From: Verrucomicrobiales bacterium
GTDB lineage: Bacteria > Verrucomicrobiota > Verrucomicrobiia > Verrucomicrobiales > DEV007
Reading direction: 5' to 3'
Length of the DNA stretch: 38,988 nucleotides
Assembly: GCA_021648365.1 (NCBI GenBank)
Contig: JAKISY010000039.1
Location: forward strand, 1-38,988
The first letter of the stretch is position 1; each line of letters begins with the position of its first letter. The position numbers and the translations under genes were made by a program. Shown here piece by piece: positions 31,621-38,988 of the stretch. Under the pieces are notes generated by a model. The model did not search any database. It was not told where the DNA came from and worked only from the letters and a program-made list of their open reading frames with translations.

Positions 31621-32682
31621 CTACCCTGTATAATGACTCTCTAACGAATTCGCGATCACTCGACTGCTGCGTTGGATCTGCCTCTCCGCCTTGTCTGGAT
31701 ATTGGGTCAGGGCTATATGAAACAAAGCATCCCCTTCATCGACGGCGGCATCTCGCGAGCATCCGATGACCACCCCACTCTCACGCGCCACCACCTTGCA
31801 CTCAGCACGCCCAAAAGGATCGGCAACGATTCCCAAGACCTCCTCTGATGCGACAGCTTTCCCCAGTTCTGTTCTAGGAGTGAAAATACCTCCCATCGGA
31901 GCACGCTCCCAGTAAGTCTCTTGGGCTACTACGGTTTTCGCTCTCCTAATCGTATCAGGCTTACGCTCTTTGGGTAACATCGACAAAGACCTCATCACCG
32001 ATACCAGCCCACGCACACCGTAGCGCACGGACGCATGATCCAATCTCCCTGCCTCACCAGCTTCAAATAATAAAGACGGAATTTTTTTAGTAAACAAAAC
32101 CTGCCTCAAAGTGCCTTCACGAACAGGAGATTCGATCACCACAGGCACGCGAAAAGCTAGCGCCAACCCCATCGCCACCTCGTCGCCGGGCGAGATTCTG
32201 ATTTGCGGTAAATTGGGCCGATTGATCGCTCCTGAATGCATGTCCACAGCATGACTGCATTGCCCCACTACCTCCTCCATGAACAAGCTCGCCAAACGTC
32301 CACCTAACGACCCCTTCGAAGAACCGGGAAACAGGCGATTCAAATCGCGGCGATCGGGCAAATAGCGCGAACGAGCCATGAACGCCGGCATGTTCACCAC
32401 CGGCACTACGATAAGATCCCCGCGCAAGCCCTTCAACAAGCGCATCTTCAATAACAAACGCAGTGACTCCACCCCACAAATCTCATTGCCATGAATCCCC
32501 GCGCTCACCAACAAACAAGGTCCAGCTCTACGCCCACGGTGAACATGCACCGTCATCGACAGTGGCTGATGGTCGATCATGTGCCCCACTGTCAATTCAA
32601 CCGTGCCGCTACTACCAGGCGCAAAGGATTGCCCCCCTAGGCGTAGCATTTCAGGTTCACTGCTGTTTTTCTTAACACTCAA
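31621..32682 (-). CDS. Succinylglutamate desuccinylase/aspartoacylase-family deacylase
   Basis: A 353-residue zinc carboxypeptidase-like enzyme. Zinc ligands are H64 and E67 (AGIHGNE) and H149 (VDMHSG); the substrate-binding DLNRLFPG is at 113-120. A catalytic glutamate candidate lies in LLFEAGE (E207 or E210). The C-terminal 120 residues form the beta-domain of this family (APMGGIFTPRTELGKAV). AstE-type enzymes free glutamate from succinylglutamate; the relatives encoded next to RimK are thought to act on glutamyl or related modifications, but the substrate is unproven. It follows rimK by 5 bases. Confidence 0.85.
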   Translation of the reverse strand: MSVKKNSSEPEMLRLGGQSFAPGSSGTVELTVGHMIDHQPLSMTVHVHRGRRAGPCLLVSAGIHGNEICGVESLRLLLKMRLLKGLRGDLIVVPVVNMPAFMARSRYLPDRRDLNRLFPGSSKGSLGGRLASLFMEEVVGQCSHAVDMHSGAINRPNLPQIRISPGDEVAMGLALAFRVPVVIESPVREGTLRQVLFTKKIPSLLFEAGEAGRLDHASVRYGVRGLVSVMRSLSMLPKERKPDTIRRAKTVVAQETYWERAPMGGIFTPRTELGKAVASEEVLGIVADPFGRAECKVVARESGVVIGCSRDAAVDEGDALFHIALTQYPDKAERQIQRSSRVIANSLESHYTG

Positions 32683-32687
32683 AACGA

Positions 32688-33593
32688 CTATCCTTTACCG
32701 CGTGTTCGCGTTTTGCCTCCGATGGCATTTTTTTCGATGAAATCGACAATCACTCCCGCCACATCCTTACCCGTCGCCGTCTCCACACCCTCCAAACCCG
32801 GCGAAGCATTCACCTCCATCACCACGGGGCCATGATTAGCTCTCAACAAATCCACCCCAGCCACGCTCAGCCCCATGATTTTTGCCGCACGAACCGCCGT
32901 CGATCTCTCTTCAGGTGTGATCTTAACCACCGACGCAGTTCCGCCGCGATGCAAATTAGAACGGAACTCTCCCTCCTTAGCCTGACGTTTGATCGAAGCC
33001 ACCACACGATTGCCCACCACAAAACAACGTATGTCTGCACCGCCCGCTTCTTTGATATACTCCTGTGCCATGATGTTGGCATTCAATCCACGAAACGCCT
33101 CGATCACACTCTCTGCCGCTTTCTGAGTTTCCGCCAACACCACCCCTACCCCTTGAGTTCCCTCTAACAACTTGATCACCAGAGGCGAACCGCCACACAA
33201 GCGAATCAAATGTTTGGTCGCACGAGGATCATGGGCAAAACCCGTCACCGGAAGACCGATGCCTTTCCTCGCCAGCAACTGCAAACTACGCAACTTGTCT
33301 CGCGCTCGACTGATCGCCACAGATTCATTCAAACTATACACCCCCATCACTTCAAACTGACGCACCACCGCACAACCAAAAAACGTGTGAGAAGCCCCAA
33401 TCCTCGGAATGATCGCATCATACCCCTTCAACGCTTCATCCCCCAAATAAATCATCGGGCGATGAGAGGTGATATCCATGTGACACTTCAAATAATCGAT
33501 CACCTTCACCTCATGATCGCGCTTTTCAAAAGCCTCTACCAAACTGTTGGTCGAATACAGCTTTCTATTTCTAGATAAAATTCCAATCTTCAT
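32688..33593 (-). CDS. rimK: RimK-family ATP-grasp glutamate ligase
   Basis: A 301-residue ATP-grasp ligase matching RimK along its length: MKIGILSRNR start, the substrate-domain IPRIGASHTFFG, nucleotide-binding PLVIKLLEGTQGVGVVLAE, QEYIKEAGGADIRCFVVG, REAKEG-like RQAKEGEFRSNLHRGG, and the metal motif VMEVNASPGLEG (E260, N262). RimK adds glutamates to the C-terminus of ribosomal protein S6 in enterobacteria; other members make poly-glutamate or other glutamyl amides. It overlaps the RimB-like gene by four bases (ATGA) and is followed closely by the deacylase, a recurrent three-gene neighbourhood. The targets in this organism are not shown by sequence. Confidence 0.9.
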   Translation of the reverse strand: MKIGILSRNRKLYSTNSLVEAFEKRDHEVKVIDYLKCHMDITSHRPMIYLGDEALKGYDAIIPRIGASHTFFGCAVVRQFEVMGVYSLNESVAISRARDKLRSLQLLARKGIGLPVTGFAHDPRATKHLIRLCGGSPLVIKLLEGTQGVGVVLAETQKAAESVIEAFRGLNANIMAQEYIKEAGGADIRCFVVGNRVVASIKRQAKEGEFRSNLHRGGTASVVKITPEERSTAVRAAKIMGLSVAGVDLLRANHGPVVMEVNASPGLEGVETATGKDVAGVIVDFIEKNAIGGKTRTRGKG

Positions 33594-34048
33594 CCCTTTT
33601 CTTCCTTAGAGTAATGTTCGCGTAAACTTTTTCCTACCAAATAAGACTTGGCTGGATTCACCAGAAAATGATCCTCGAGCCCCTTGCGACCGATCAGCAT
33701 CCGAAAGCGCATTTGCTCACGGTTCGTCAAGCTTAGCTCTATTCGCCACTCAAAACCCGCCAGATTCACCCTTGTTTCAATGAAGGGACGTTTCTCGATA
33801 TGTCCACCTGAATCTTTCACTTCACGAAAAGCGATCACCTTTGCTTTGCCGTGCCTCAAACAATTCTTGCTCTTTTTTAAAGGATGCAGCACAAAATGAA
33901 CCCAAGTCTGACCGAAATCGTCTTCAACATACTCATACTCTGCCGTGTGTAGAGCAGAGCTACGCGCCCCCGTATCGATCTTAGCCTTGATTCCCGGCAC
34001 ATTCAGCTCAGGTAAAGCCACCCATTCTCGCCAACCTATTTCCATCAT
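33590..34048 (-). CDS. RimB-like putative ATP-dependent zinc protease (retropepsin-like)
   Basis: A protein of about 152 residues of the family annotated as ATP-dependent zinc protease and called RimB in pseudomonads. The retropepsin-like active site is AKIDTGARSSALH, with the Asp in DTGA, and the C-terminal RFRMLIGRKGLEDHFLVNP matches the fold's second half. The frame is open to 34090, but the sequence before MMEIGWREWVALPEL looks non-conserved, so I start at 34048 (34045 is equally possible). It opens the operon and is translationally coupled to rimK. In pseudomonads the partner proteins tune RimK activity; a similar role is likely. Confidence 0.82.
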   Translation of the reverse strand: MMEIGWREWVALPELNVPGIKAKIDTGARSSALHTAEYEYVEDDFGQTWVHFVLHPLKKSKNCLRHGKAKVIAFREVKDSGGHIEKRPFIETRVNLAGFEWRIELSLTNREQMRFRMLIGRKGLEDHFLVNPAKSYLVGKSLREHYSKEEKG

Positions 34049-34160
34049 GACTACTCTAAAGTTCTCGATTCTTATACGTGCTATCTGCACGATTCATGGT
34101 TAAATACTCCCGTCTTCCTCACCTTATTTCAATCACCTATTAAAGTCACTTGAGCATTTC

Positions 34161-35339
34161 ATGAAAATCATCTGGGCCAACCGCAGTGAATGGAGAAAAC
34201 CTGGCCCCATTGTGTATATAGGTTTGCTCAATGCGCTCTCCTTCGCTCAAGCTGGTTATCAAAGCCATTTTTTCGTCAGTGAGGGAAGTCCTTCCGATAG
34301 CCTCGCAGATTTGAGTGATTTTTACGGAGTAGAGAATCATGAGAAACTCCACATTCACCGTATCGCTAAAGGCAGCCAACTCACAGAAACCCTAGGCAGA
34401 AGCATCTACCGTCAAGCACTCAACTTTGCCCGCCAAGAATTAGAGCAAGGAGAAAAGGTCACCTTCCTCACTCGCGAGTTAGGGCTGATCGCCCTACTCT
34501 CTCGCCTACAAAAACGTTTCCCTGACACCCTGCGCACCCTTTATGAAGCGCATGACTTCCACGCCGACCTGTCTGCTAGAGATCATAAAATCAAGTTCAC
34601 CGATCACCGCAAACGGTGGACCGAACGTTTTTTCCTACCCCGCCTCAGCGGAGTGCTTTGCATCACTCCTCCACAAGAGGCCCTCTATCGCCAGGCTTTG
34701 CCCAAAGTGAATACCCACGCACTCCCCCTAGGCTGTCTTGAGCATGCAGCGCTGAGCTTGCAAGAGGTCGAAACGCGGCGCAAACGCCGCACCGTAGTTT
34801 ATGTAGGTCACCTGCACCGATACAAAGGCGTTCATGACCTACTCGAACAAGCAAACTTCTTTCAGCAACACCAACTTGAACTCCACCTTTTAGGCGGACA
34901 AACAACACAAATTGCCAAGCTTGAGAAAAAACTGCGCAAACAACAAACCAAACTTTCTACCGCCCCCTTGCCGATTCGTTTTTTCCCAGCCATGCCCCCT
35001 GTCCAACTGCATCGGCATCTCGAAAAATACGCCAGCATCGGCATCGTGCCTTTACAGGATAGCTACTACAACCGCGCCTTGACCTGTCCCGTCAAAGCCT
35101 TGGATTCTCTTTCCCATCACCTACCAGTGATCGCCAGTGATCTACCGACTACGCGCGCAGTCCTAGCCGATGCTGCTATTTACTTGCCACCACAAGACTC
35201 CTCTCATTTTTCCCAAGTAGCCAAGAATCTCATAGATGACCCTCAGCACTACCAAGAACTCGCACAAAATGCAGCGATACGCGCTGCCCAACTTGCCTGG
35301 AACAAGCGGGCTCAAGCAATTCTGGATTGGAGTTGGTAA
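34161..35339 (+). CDS. GT4-type glycosyltransferase
   Basis: A 392-residue cytoplasmic GT-B glycosyltransferase. The N-terminal domain holds GPIVYIGLLNALSFAQAGY (acceptor side). The C-terminal domain starts at TVVYVGHLHRYKGVHDLLEQ, the usual nucleotide-sugar domain opening, and ends with the donor-binding segment SIGIVPLQDSYYNRALTCPV followed by KALDSLSHHLPVIASDLPTT, where the expected E-x7-E motif is poorly kept. The sugar and acceptor are unknown. It is divergent from the rim operon across 70-110 bases and converges with the sensor kinase gene, with 20 bases between stops. There are no other polysaccharide genes beside it. Confidence 0.8.
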   Translation: MKIIWANRSEWRKPGPIVYIGLLNALSFAQAGYQSHFFVSEGSPSDSLADLSDFYGVENHEKLHIHRIAKGSQLTETLGRSIYRQALNFARQELEQGEKVTFLTRELGLIALLSRLQKRFPDTLRTLYEAHDFHADLSARDHKIKFTDHRKRWTERFFLPRLSGVLCITPPQEALYRQALPKVNTHALPLGCLEHAALSLQEVETRRKRRTVVYVGHLHRYKGVHDLLEQANFFQQHQLELHLLGGQTTQIAKLEKKLRKQQTKLSTAPLPIRFFPAMPPVQLHRHLEKYASIGIVPLQDSYYNRALTCPVKALDSLSHHLPVIASDLPTTRAVLADAAIYLPPQDSSHFSQVAKNLIDDPQHYQELAQNAAIRAAQLAWNKRAQAILDWSW

Positions 35340-35359
35340 CGCCCCAAGCCTAAGCCCCG

Positions 35360-38077
35360 CTACTCGGCAGGAGCTTTTTTCTTAGCTGCACTGCCTGCAG
35401 CAGCCTCTCGTTTGCTGATCACCTGTTTGATCTTTTTACGAAGCACATTCACCCGATAAGGTTTCTGCACTTTCTCATCGGGCTCGCAACCCAATTCACC
35501 GACAAAGTCCACGATGTCCATCAAATAACCACTGCAAATGATCACCGGCAGTTCAGGGTATTCATTGCGCATCTGCACAAAGGCGTCGCGACCAGACATC
35601 ACCGGCATTGTCAGATCCAAGACCACCACAGCTAACTTGCCATCCTGTTCCTGACAGATCTTCACTGCCTCTTCTCCGTTGTCAGCCGTCAAGACCTCGT
35701 AACCCTCTTCTTGCAAGATATTCGCCGCGACATCACGCACACTCTCTTCATCATCGACCACCAGTGCTTTCAAGCCTACCCCTTCACCTTCGCGGAAGCC
35801 TTCGCCCAAGTCATCAAAGTTCAAGTCCACATCCGCGGCAGCAGCGCCCGTAAGAGCTTTGCGACTACGCGGCAAGAAAATCCTGAACGTCGTTCCCAGC
35901 GCCAGTTCCGATTCACAATCGATCCAACCGCCAAGCTTCTCAACGATACCCAAACAGGTAGCCAAGCCCAAACCGGTGCCTTCACCTTGTGCTTTAGTCG
36001 AGAAAAAGGGTTCAAAAATACGCTCGCGGATTTCATCCACCATGCCTTCCCCGTCATCAATGATGGTTAACTCAACAAACTCACCGCTGCGGGAACCCTT
36101 ACCGCCACCCGTTTTCACTTTCACGCGATTACTGACTTCCAAGCGGATAGTGCCTTCATCGTAAATCGCGTCACCTGCATTCACGCACATATTCATCAGC
36201 ACTTGCTGAATCTGATTACCATCTCCGCGCACCGGCCACACGCCATCGTCCACCTGAACTTCCAGTTTCAACCTAGGGTCCAAAGTTCGAGAAAGCATCA
36301 TCGCCGTTTCTTGCACGATTTTTTTGATGTCACAAGAAATCACGATTTCCTCTACATTCTTCTGTCTTGAAAAATCCAGTAACTGTCGAACCAAAGAAGC
36401 CGACCGCTCACAAGCCTCACTGGCAGAGTTGAGATAAGTCGAAAGGCTGTCCGTCTCACCTTCACTCAACTTCAAGGAGGCAATCGACACGTTACCAGAA
36501 ATACCTGTGAGCATGTTATTAAAATCATGTGCCACTCCAGCAGCCAGATTACCCAAAGCTCCCATCTTCTGTGACTGCCGCAACTGCAGATCAAGCGTAT
36601 GCACCTCCGTCACATCGCGGAAGACCCACACCCTACCAGTGACCTCGTCGCCGTCTGACAACACCGGCACCGTGCGAATATCAATCGTCAAAGGAGCCGT
36701 TCCAGGCGTGTGCCATTCATCATTGCCTACCATTCTAGGATTATCTGAAAAATGCTGCCAATGTTTACCAAAACCATCAGCGTCCTTAAATCGTGATTTC
36801 AGCTGATCCACCATCGCTTCCGATGAGTAGGCCTTCAGATCTTTCTGGGATAATGCCGCCAGATCACAGAAATGTTGGTTAGCTTCGATAACTTTACCGT
36901 CCAAATCTACCATCACCACTGCCTCACGCACCGCCTCGAATGCCGCTCTCAGCTCAGATGTAGCAGACGCCAATTTCTCCTTCGAATCGCGCAATTCACT
37001 GCTTTCTTCACTAGCTTTACTCTCCAAAGATTCACGACCTGATTTCACCTTCAACACCATGTCATTAAAAGCTTCAACCAAAACATCCGTTTCATCGAGG
37101 CCACCCGGCTCCAGCTCCACTTTCATATCGCCAGCACTTACCGCATCCAAGCCATCTGCCACATCGAGAATAGACCCCTTTACTTTTTTAGTCAGCACAG
37201 ATCCTAGAACCACCGCCAAAGCTATGCCGATACCGGCAGCTACCGCAAACAAAATGGTTAACATACCCGTCGAAGCACCTCCTTTTTCTGCACCCACCCA
37301 CACCAACAACCAGCCTTTTTGGCCCGTCATCAGATCCTTCGGCATCACCGTCTGCACAAACGCATCTTCCTTAGTATCAGAGGTCTTGATAGCCAGACCC
37401 TCCTCCGCTGCCAACCAATCAGAAAAACCCGTCACCTTCGCGAACGGCTTGAGCACCTGAGCTGGTGTAGCTGAAAAGAGCGTTTTGCCCGCTGAATCTA
37501 TCATATAAAGCTGCTCGCCCTTAGCCAATTTGACTCCACTGAGAATATCCGCGATGCGCTTATAAGAAAAATCCAGACGCAATACACGTCCATCCGCATC
37601 CCCTTTAGCTTTGATCGGTTGATAAACCGAATAACTTGCCGTTTCACTTGCACCAATCTTTAAGGGGTAAGCCACAAAAGGTCGCCCCTCGCTTTTGGTA
37701 CTTTTAGCCCATTTCGTAGCGTCCATGGTCGCTGCCGTTTTCGCCGTGGTCACTAAAATCTTCCCATTCTCATCGATGATAGTAGCATCATCAAATTTCC
37801 ACTTTTTCAAACGAAGCAATTCTTCTTTTACTTGTTTCAGATCTTTTTTAGGATCGGCCACCAGCGGATTCCCCTTCACGCTTTTAGCTTCCCGAAGGGA
37901 GTTATCCACCAAGCTCTCCACTTGCTTTCTGACCGCCACCGACAGCTTCGATTGCGCAACGCTCGCCTGATGCCCTCCTCCTCCAGAAAGGGCTTGAATC
38001 AACAAAAACAACACCACCACAGGGATCACACCAGCGACGGCAAACAAAACAATTCCAAAATTTTTCAGGCTACGCAT
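35360..38077 (-). CDS. Hybrid sensor histidine kinase with C-terminal receiver
   Basis: A 905-residue membrane sensor. Its order is: helix 1 (about 7-28), an extracytoplasmic Cache-like domain (about 35-265, with LRLDFSYKRIADIL and MPKDLMTGQKGWLLVW), helix 2 (about 273-295), HAMP (296-350), a short coiled coil, PAS (about 375-490), HisKA with H517 (LAAGVAHDFNNMLTG), HATPase (NMCVNAGDAI, IIDDGEGM, GTGLGLATCLGIVEKLGG), and a REC domain with phospho-acceptor D821 (VVVLDLTMPVMSG). The C-terminal tail is lysine- and alanine-rich. The Cache domain suggests small-molecule sensing. There is no separate response regulator gene nearby, so output probably goes by phosphotransfer to an unlinked protein. 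The 200-base upstream spacer (38078-38278) holds small inverted repeats, for example ACTTTC-CA-GAAAGT at 38144-38157. Confidence 0.9.
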   Translation of the reverse strand: MRSLKNFGIVLFAVAGVIPVVVLFLLIQALSGGGGHQASVAQSKLSVAVRKQVESLVDNSLREAKSVKGNPLVADPKKDLKQVKEELLRLKKWKFDDATIIDENGKILVTTAKTAATMDATKWAKSTKSEGRPFVAYPLKIGASETASYSVYQPIKAKGDADGRVLRLDFSYKRIADILSGVKLAKGEQLYMIDSAGKTLFSATPAQVLKPFAKVTGFSDWLAAEEGLAIKTSDTKEDAFVQTVMPKDLMTGQKGWLLVWVGAEKGGASTGMLTILFAVAAGIGIALAVVLGSVLTKKVKGSILDVADGLDAVSAGDMKVELEPGGLDETDVLVEAFNDMVLKVKSGRESLESKASEESSELRDSKEKLASATSELRAAFEAVREAVVMVDLDGKVIEANQHFCDLAALSQKDLKAYSSEAMVDQLKSRFKDADGFGKHWQHFSDNPRMVGNDEWHTPGTAPLTIDIRTVPVLSDGDEVTGRVWVFRDVTEVHTLDLQLRQSQKMGALGNLAAGVAHDFNNMLTGISGNVSIASLKLSEGETDSLSTYLNSASEACERSASLVRQLLDFSRQKNVEEIVISCDIKKIVQETAMMLSRTLDPRLKLEVQVDDGVWPVRGDGNQIQQVLMNMCVNAGDAIYDEGTIRLEVSNRVKVKTGGGKGSRSGEFVELTIIDDGEGMVDEIRERIFEPFFSTKAQGEGTGLGLATCLGIVEKLGGWIDCESELALGTTFRIFLPRSRKALTGAAAADVDLNFDDLGEGFREGEGVGLKALVVDDEESVRDVAANILQEEGYEVLTADNGEEAVKICQEQDGKLAVVVLDLTMPVMSGRDAFVQMRNEYPELPVIICSGYLMDIVDFVGELGCEPDEKVQKPYRVNVLRKKIKQVISKREAAAGSAAKKKAPAE

Positions 38078-38278
38078 ATCTATTTTTATCTATTATGATC
38101 ATCTCCAGAAAAATCAGCCCTTCATTGATGAATGATCAATCCTACTTTCCAGAAAGTAATTTCGAGCGAAAGTAAACAATCTGACAGCTTTCGTCAATGC
38201 TTTCCCGTAGGGATATTCGATAAATTGAAAATAGAAGCCTGTCACTAATGGAAAATACAGCCTGAAGTAGATGCGTGA

Positions 38279-38671
38279 CTACAAAAAATCACAGTTCACC
38301 GTCAATCCTGGTATCATCGAGAAGTGCCGGTCATAACTATGCACAGCAGCATCCACACGCAGCGCGCACGCTGCGATGACTATATCCTGCGCTGGAATCA
38401 CCTTACCTAGCCTGTCCATAGTCCAAGCCAGTTCGTTAGCTTCTTCCCACAAAGCATGATCACTTGGCACATATTGCATCAGAGAGAACACCTCTTGCAA
38501 ATGACTTTTTAAATTCTGCTCACGCGCTCCACGTAGAACCTCCAGCTGAACCATGCCACAGGTCACCACATCGAGCTCATCATAGCGTGTGGCAATCGCC
38601 TGCCCCGGATCTCTGCCGCTACGCAACAGGTCGATGTACACATTCGAATCAATCAGAACGTCCTGATTCAT
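38279..38671 (-). CDS. vapC: VapC-type PIN-domain toxin
   Basis: A 130-residue PIN-domain ribonuclease. The four acidic residues of the active site are D8 (VLIDSNVYIDLL), E44 (VQLEVLRG), D96 (IPAQDIVIAACAL) and D114 (YDRHF). VapC toxins cut tRNA or rRNA and are held inactive by the antitoxin encoded just upstream. The start lies 23 bases inside the vapB frame, the usual translational coupling. It appears intact. Confidence 0.88.
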   Translation of the reverse strand: MNQDVLIDSNVYIDLLRSGRDPGQAIATRYDELDVVTCGMVQLEVLRGAREQNLKSHLQEVFSLMQYVPSDHALWEEANELAWTMDRLGKVIPAQDIVIAACALRVDAAVHSYDRHFSMIPGLTVNCDFL

Positions 38672-38906
38672 ACTTACCTCCTTTTCCTTCGGCTACCAAT
38701 AACGGACGGGGTTCATAGTCAGGCTCATAGCCATCGCGTATTTCGTCCGCGGTCAATCCCATCCCTTTTTTCAATAAGGCGCGTAACTTTTTACGCCGCA
38801 CGACTTCTTTCAGCGCAAAATTAACCGCTTCTGTTTTGCTCTCACAGCCAAACATTTCTATAACATCACTCAAAGCGTCTTCGTTGATGTGCATCGTCAT
38901 TTTCAT
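38649..38906 (-). CDS. vapB: VapB-type antitoxin
   Basis: An 85-residue antitoxin. The start MKMTMHINEDALSDVIEMFG with SKTEAVNFALKEVVRR is the ribbon-helix-helix DNA-binding pattern of the VapB/DUF2191 group; the acidic C-terminus (EIRDGYEPDYEP) is the part that binds VapC. An in-frame ATG at 38948 exists, but I choose 38906 because AAAGGA (complement of 38915-38920) stands at proper spacing, and because the predicted promoter lies between the two starts. Operon with vapC, probably autoregulated through the palindrome upstream. Confidence 0.85.
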   Translation of the reverse strand: MKMTMHINEDALSDVIEMFGCESKTEAVNFALKEVVRRKKLRALLKKGMGLTADEIRDGYEPDYEPRPLLVAEGKGGKYESGRSD

Positions 38907-38929
38907 AGTTTTCGTCCTTTCTATCGTAG

Positions 38930-38958
38930 ACCATACCCTGTATGGCACAGCTTTACAA
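38930..38958 (-). promoter_or_regulatory. vapBC promoter with overlapping palindromic operator
   Basis: On the minus strand TTGTAA (complement of 38953-38958) and TATGGT (complement of 38930-38935) are 17 bases apart. The perfect palindrome CCATAC-CCT-GTATGG (38931-38945) covers the -10 box and part of the spacer, the expected place for VapBC autorepression. A second short palindrome CTATCGTAG sits at 38921-38929. Confidence 0.5.
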
Positions 38959-38988
38959 CTTTTTCCAACCTTCCATTTTTACGCGCGC

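Noticed and set aside
38144..38175. ACTTTC-CA-GAAAGT hairpin and repeated GAAAGTAA upstream of the sensor kinase
   Set aside because: The hairpin arms are only six bases and the repeat could be chance in an AT-rich spacer; no promoter context ties it to a regulator.

Overview
The window looks like chromosome from a moderate-GC Gram-negative heterotroph, most likely a member of the Verrucomicrobiota or a related PVC lineage. This is inference from gene content: a secreted sulfatase with HEAT-like repeats, a MoxR/DUF58/VWA operon, many lipoprotein-like or secreted proteins of unknown function, weak Shine-Dalgarno sequences, and dispersed palindromic intergenic repeats. I see no rRNA, tRNA, CRISPR array or integrase gene.

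Layout. 1-180: tail of a structured, probably non-coding transcript ending in a rho-independent terminator. 331-1710: class III aminotransferase, ended by a bidirectional terminator. 1749-3014: a MauE/DoxX-like membrane protein, a small membrane protein and a cupin. 5580->2673 (minus): ATP-grasp ligase, M20 peptidase and cupin in one tight operon, with an eight-unit heptanucleotide tandem repeat across the M20/cupin junction. 5581-6503: a gene-poor graveyard with an inverted-repeat-bounded element, a Fic-protein C-terminal remnant and a dispersed hairpin repeat. 6504-8483: sulfatase. 8554-9609: wHTH plus nuclease-like protein.

9714-21898 is one long plus-strand operon: coiled-coil membrane protein, MoxR ATPase, GPI-motif membrane protein, ABC ATPase, ABC permease, DUF58, BatA-type VWA protein, and a large VWA/amidotransferase-like/VWA protein. 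Stop and start codons touch or overlap at several steps. It appears to be a MoxR-VWA envelope system with its own ABC exporter.

The standout region is 21843-26127. A two-gene minus-strand cassette (a phospholipase-D-type protein with a zinc ribbon, and an unrecognised 529-residue partner) sits between two perfect 72-bp direct repeats. Each repeat spans the convergent 3' ends of the VWA gene and the DUF2007 gene, so the insertion left both neighbours intact while duplicating their junction. The cassette carries no recombinase. It looks like a small mobile, possibly anti-phage, module.

26116-26939: DUF2007 and a secreted protein. 27073-29439: a tandem alpha/beta-hydrolase whose first nucleophile elbow has Glu instead of Ser. 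29440-29866: a decayed second dgoK 3' end and a strong hairpin repeat. 34048->30648 (minus): rimB-like protease, rimK-like ligase, AstE/aspartoacylase-like deacylase and dgoK in one operon. 34161-35339: glycosyltransferase. 35360-38077: hybrid sensor kinase. 38279-38906: VapBC-type toxin-antitoxin pair with a palindrome over its predicted promoter.
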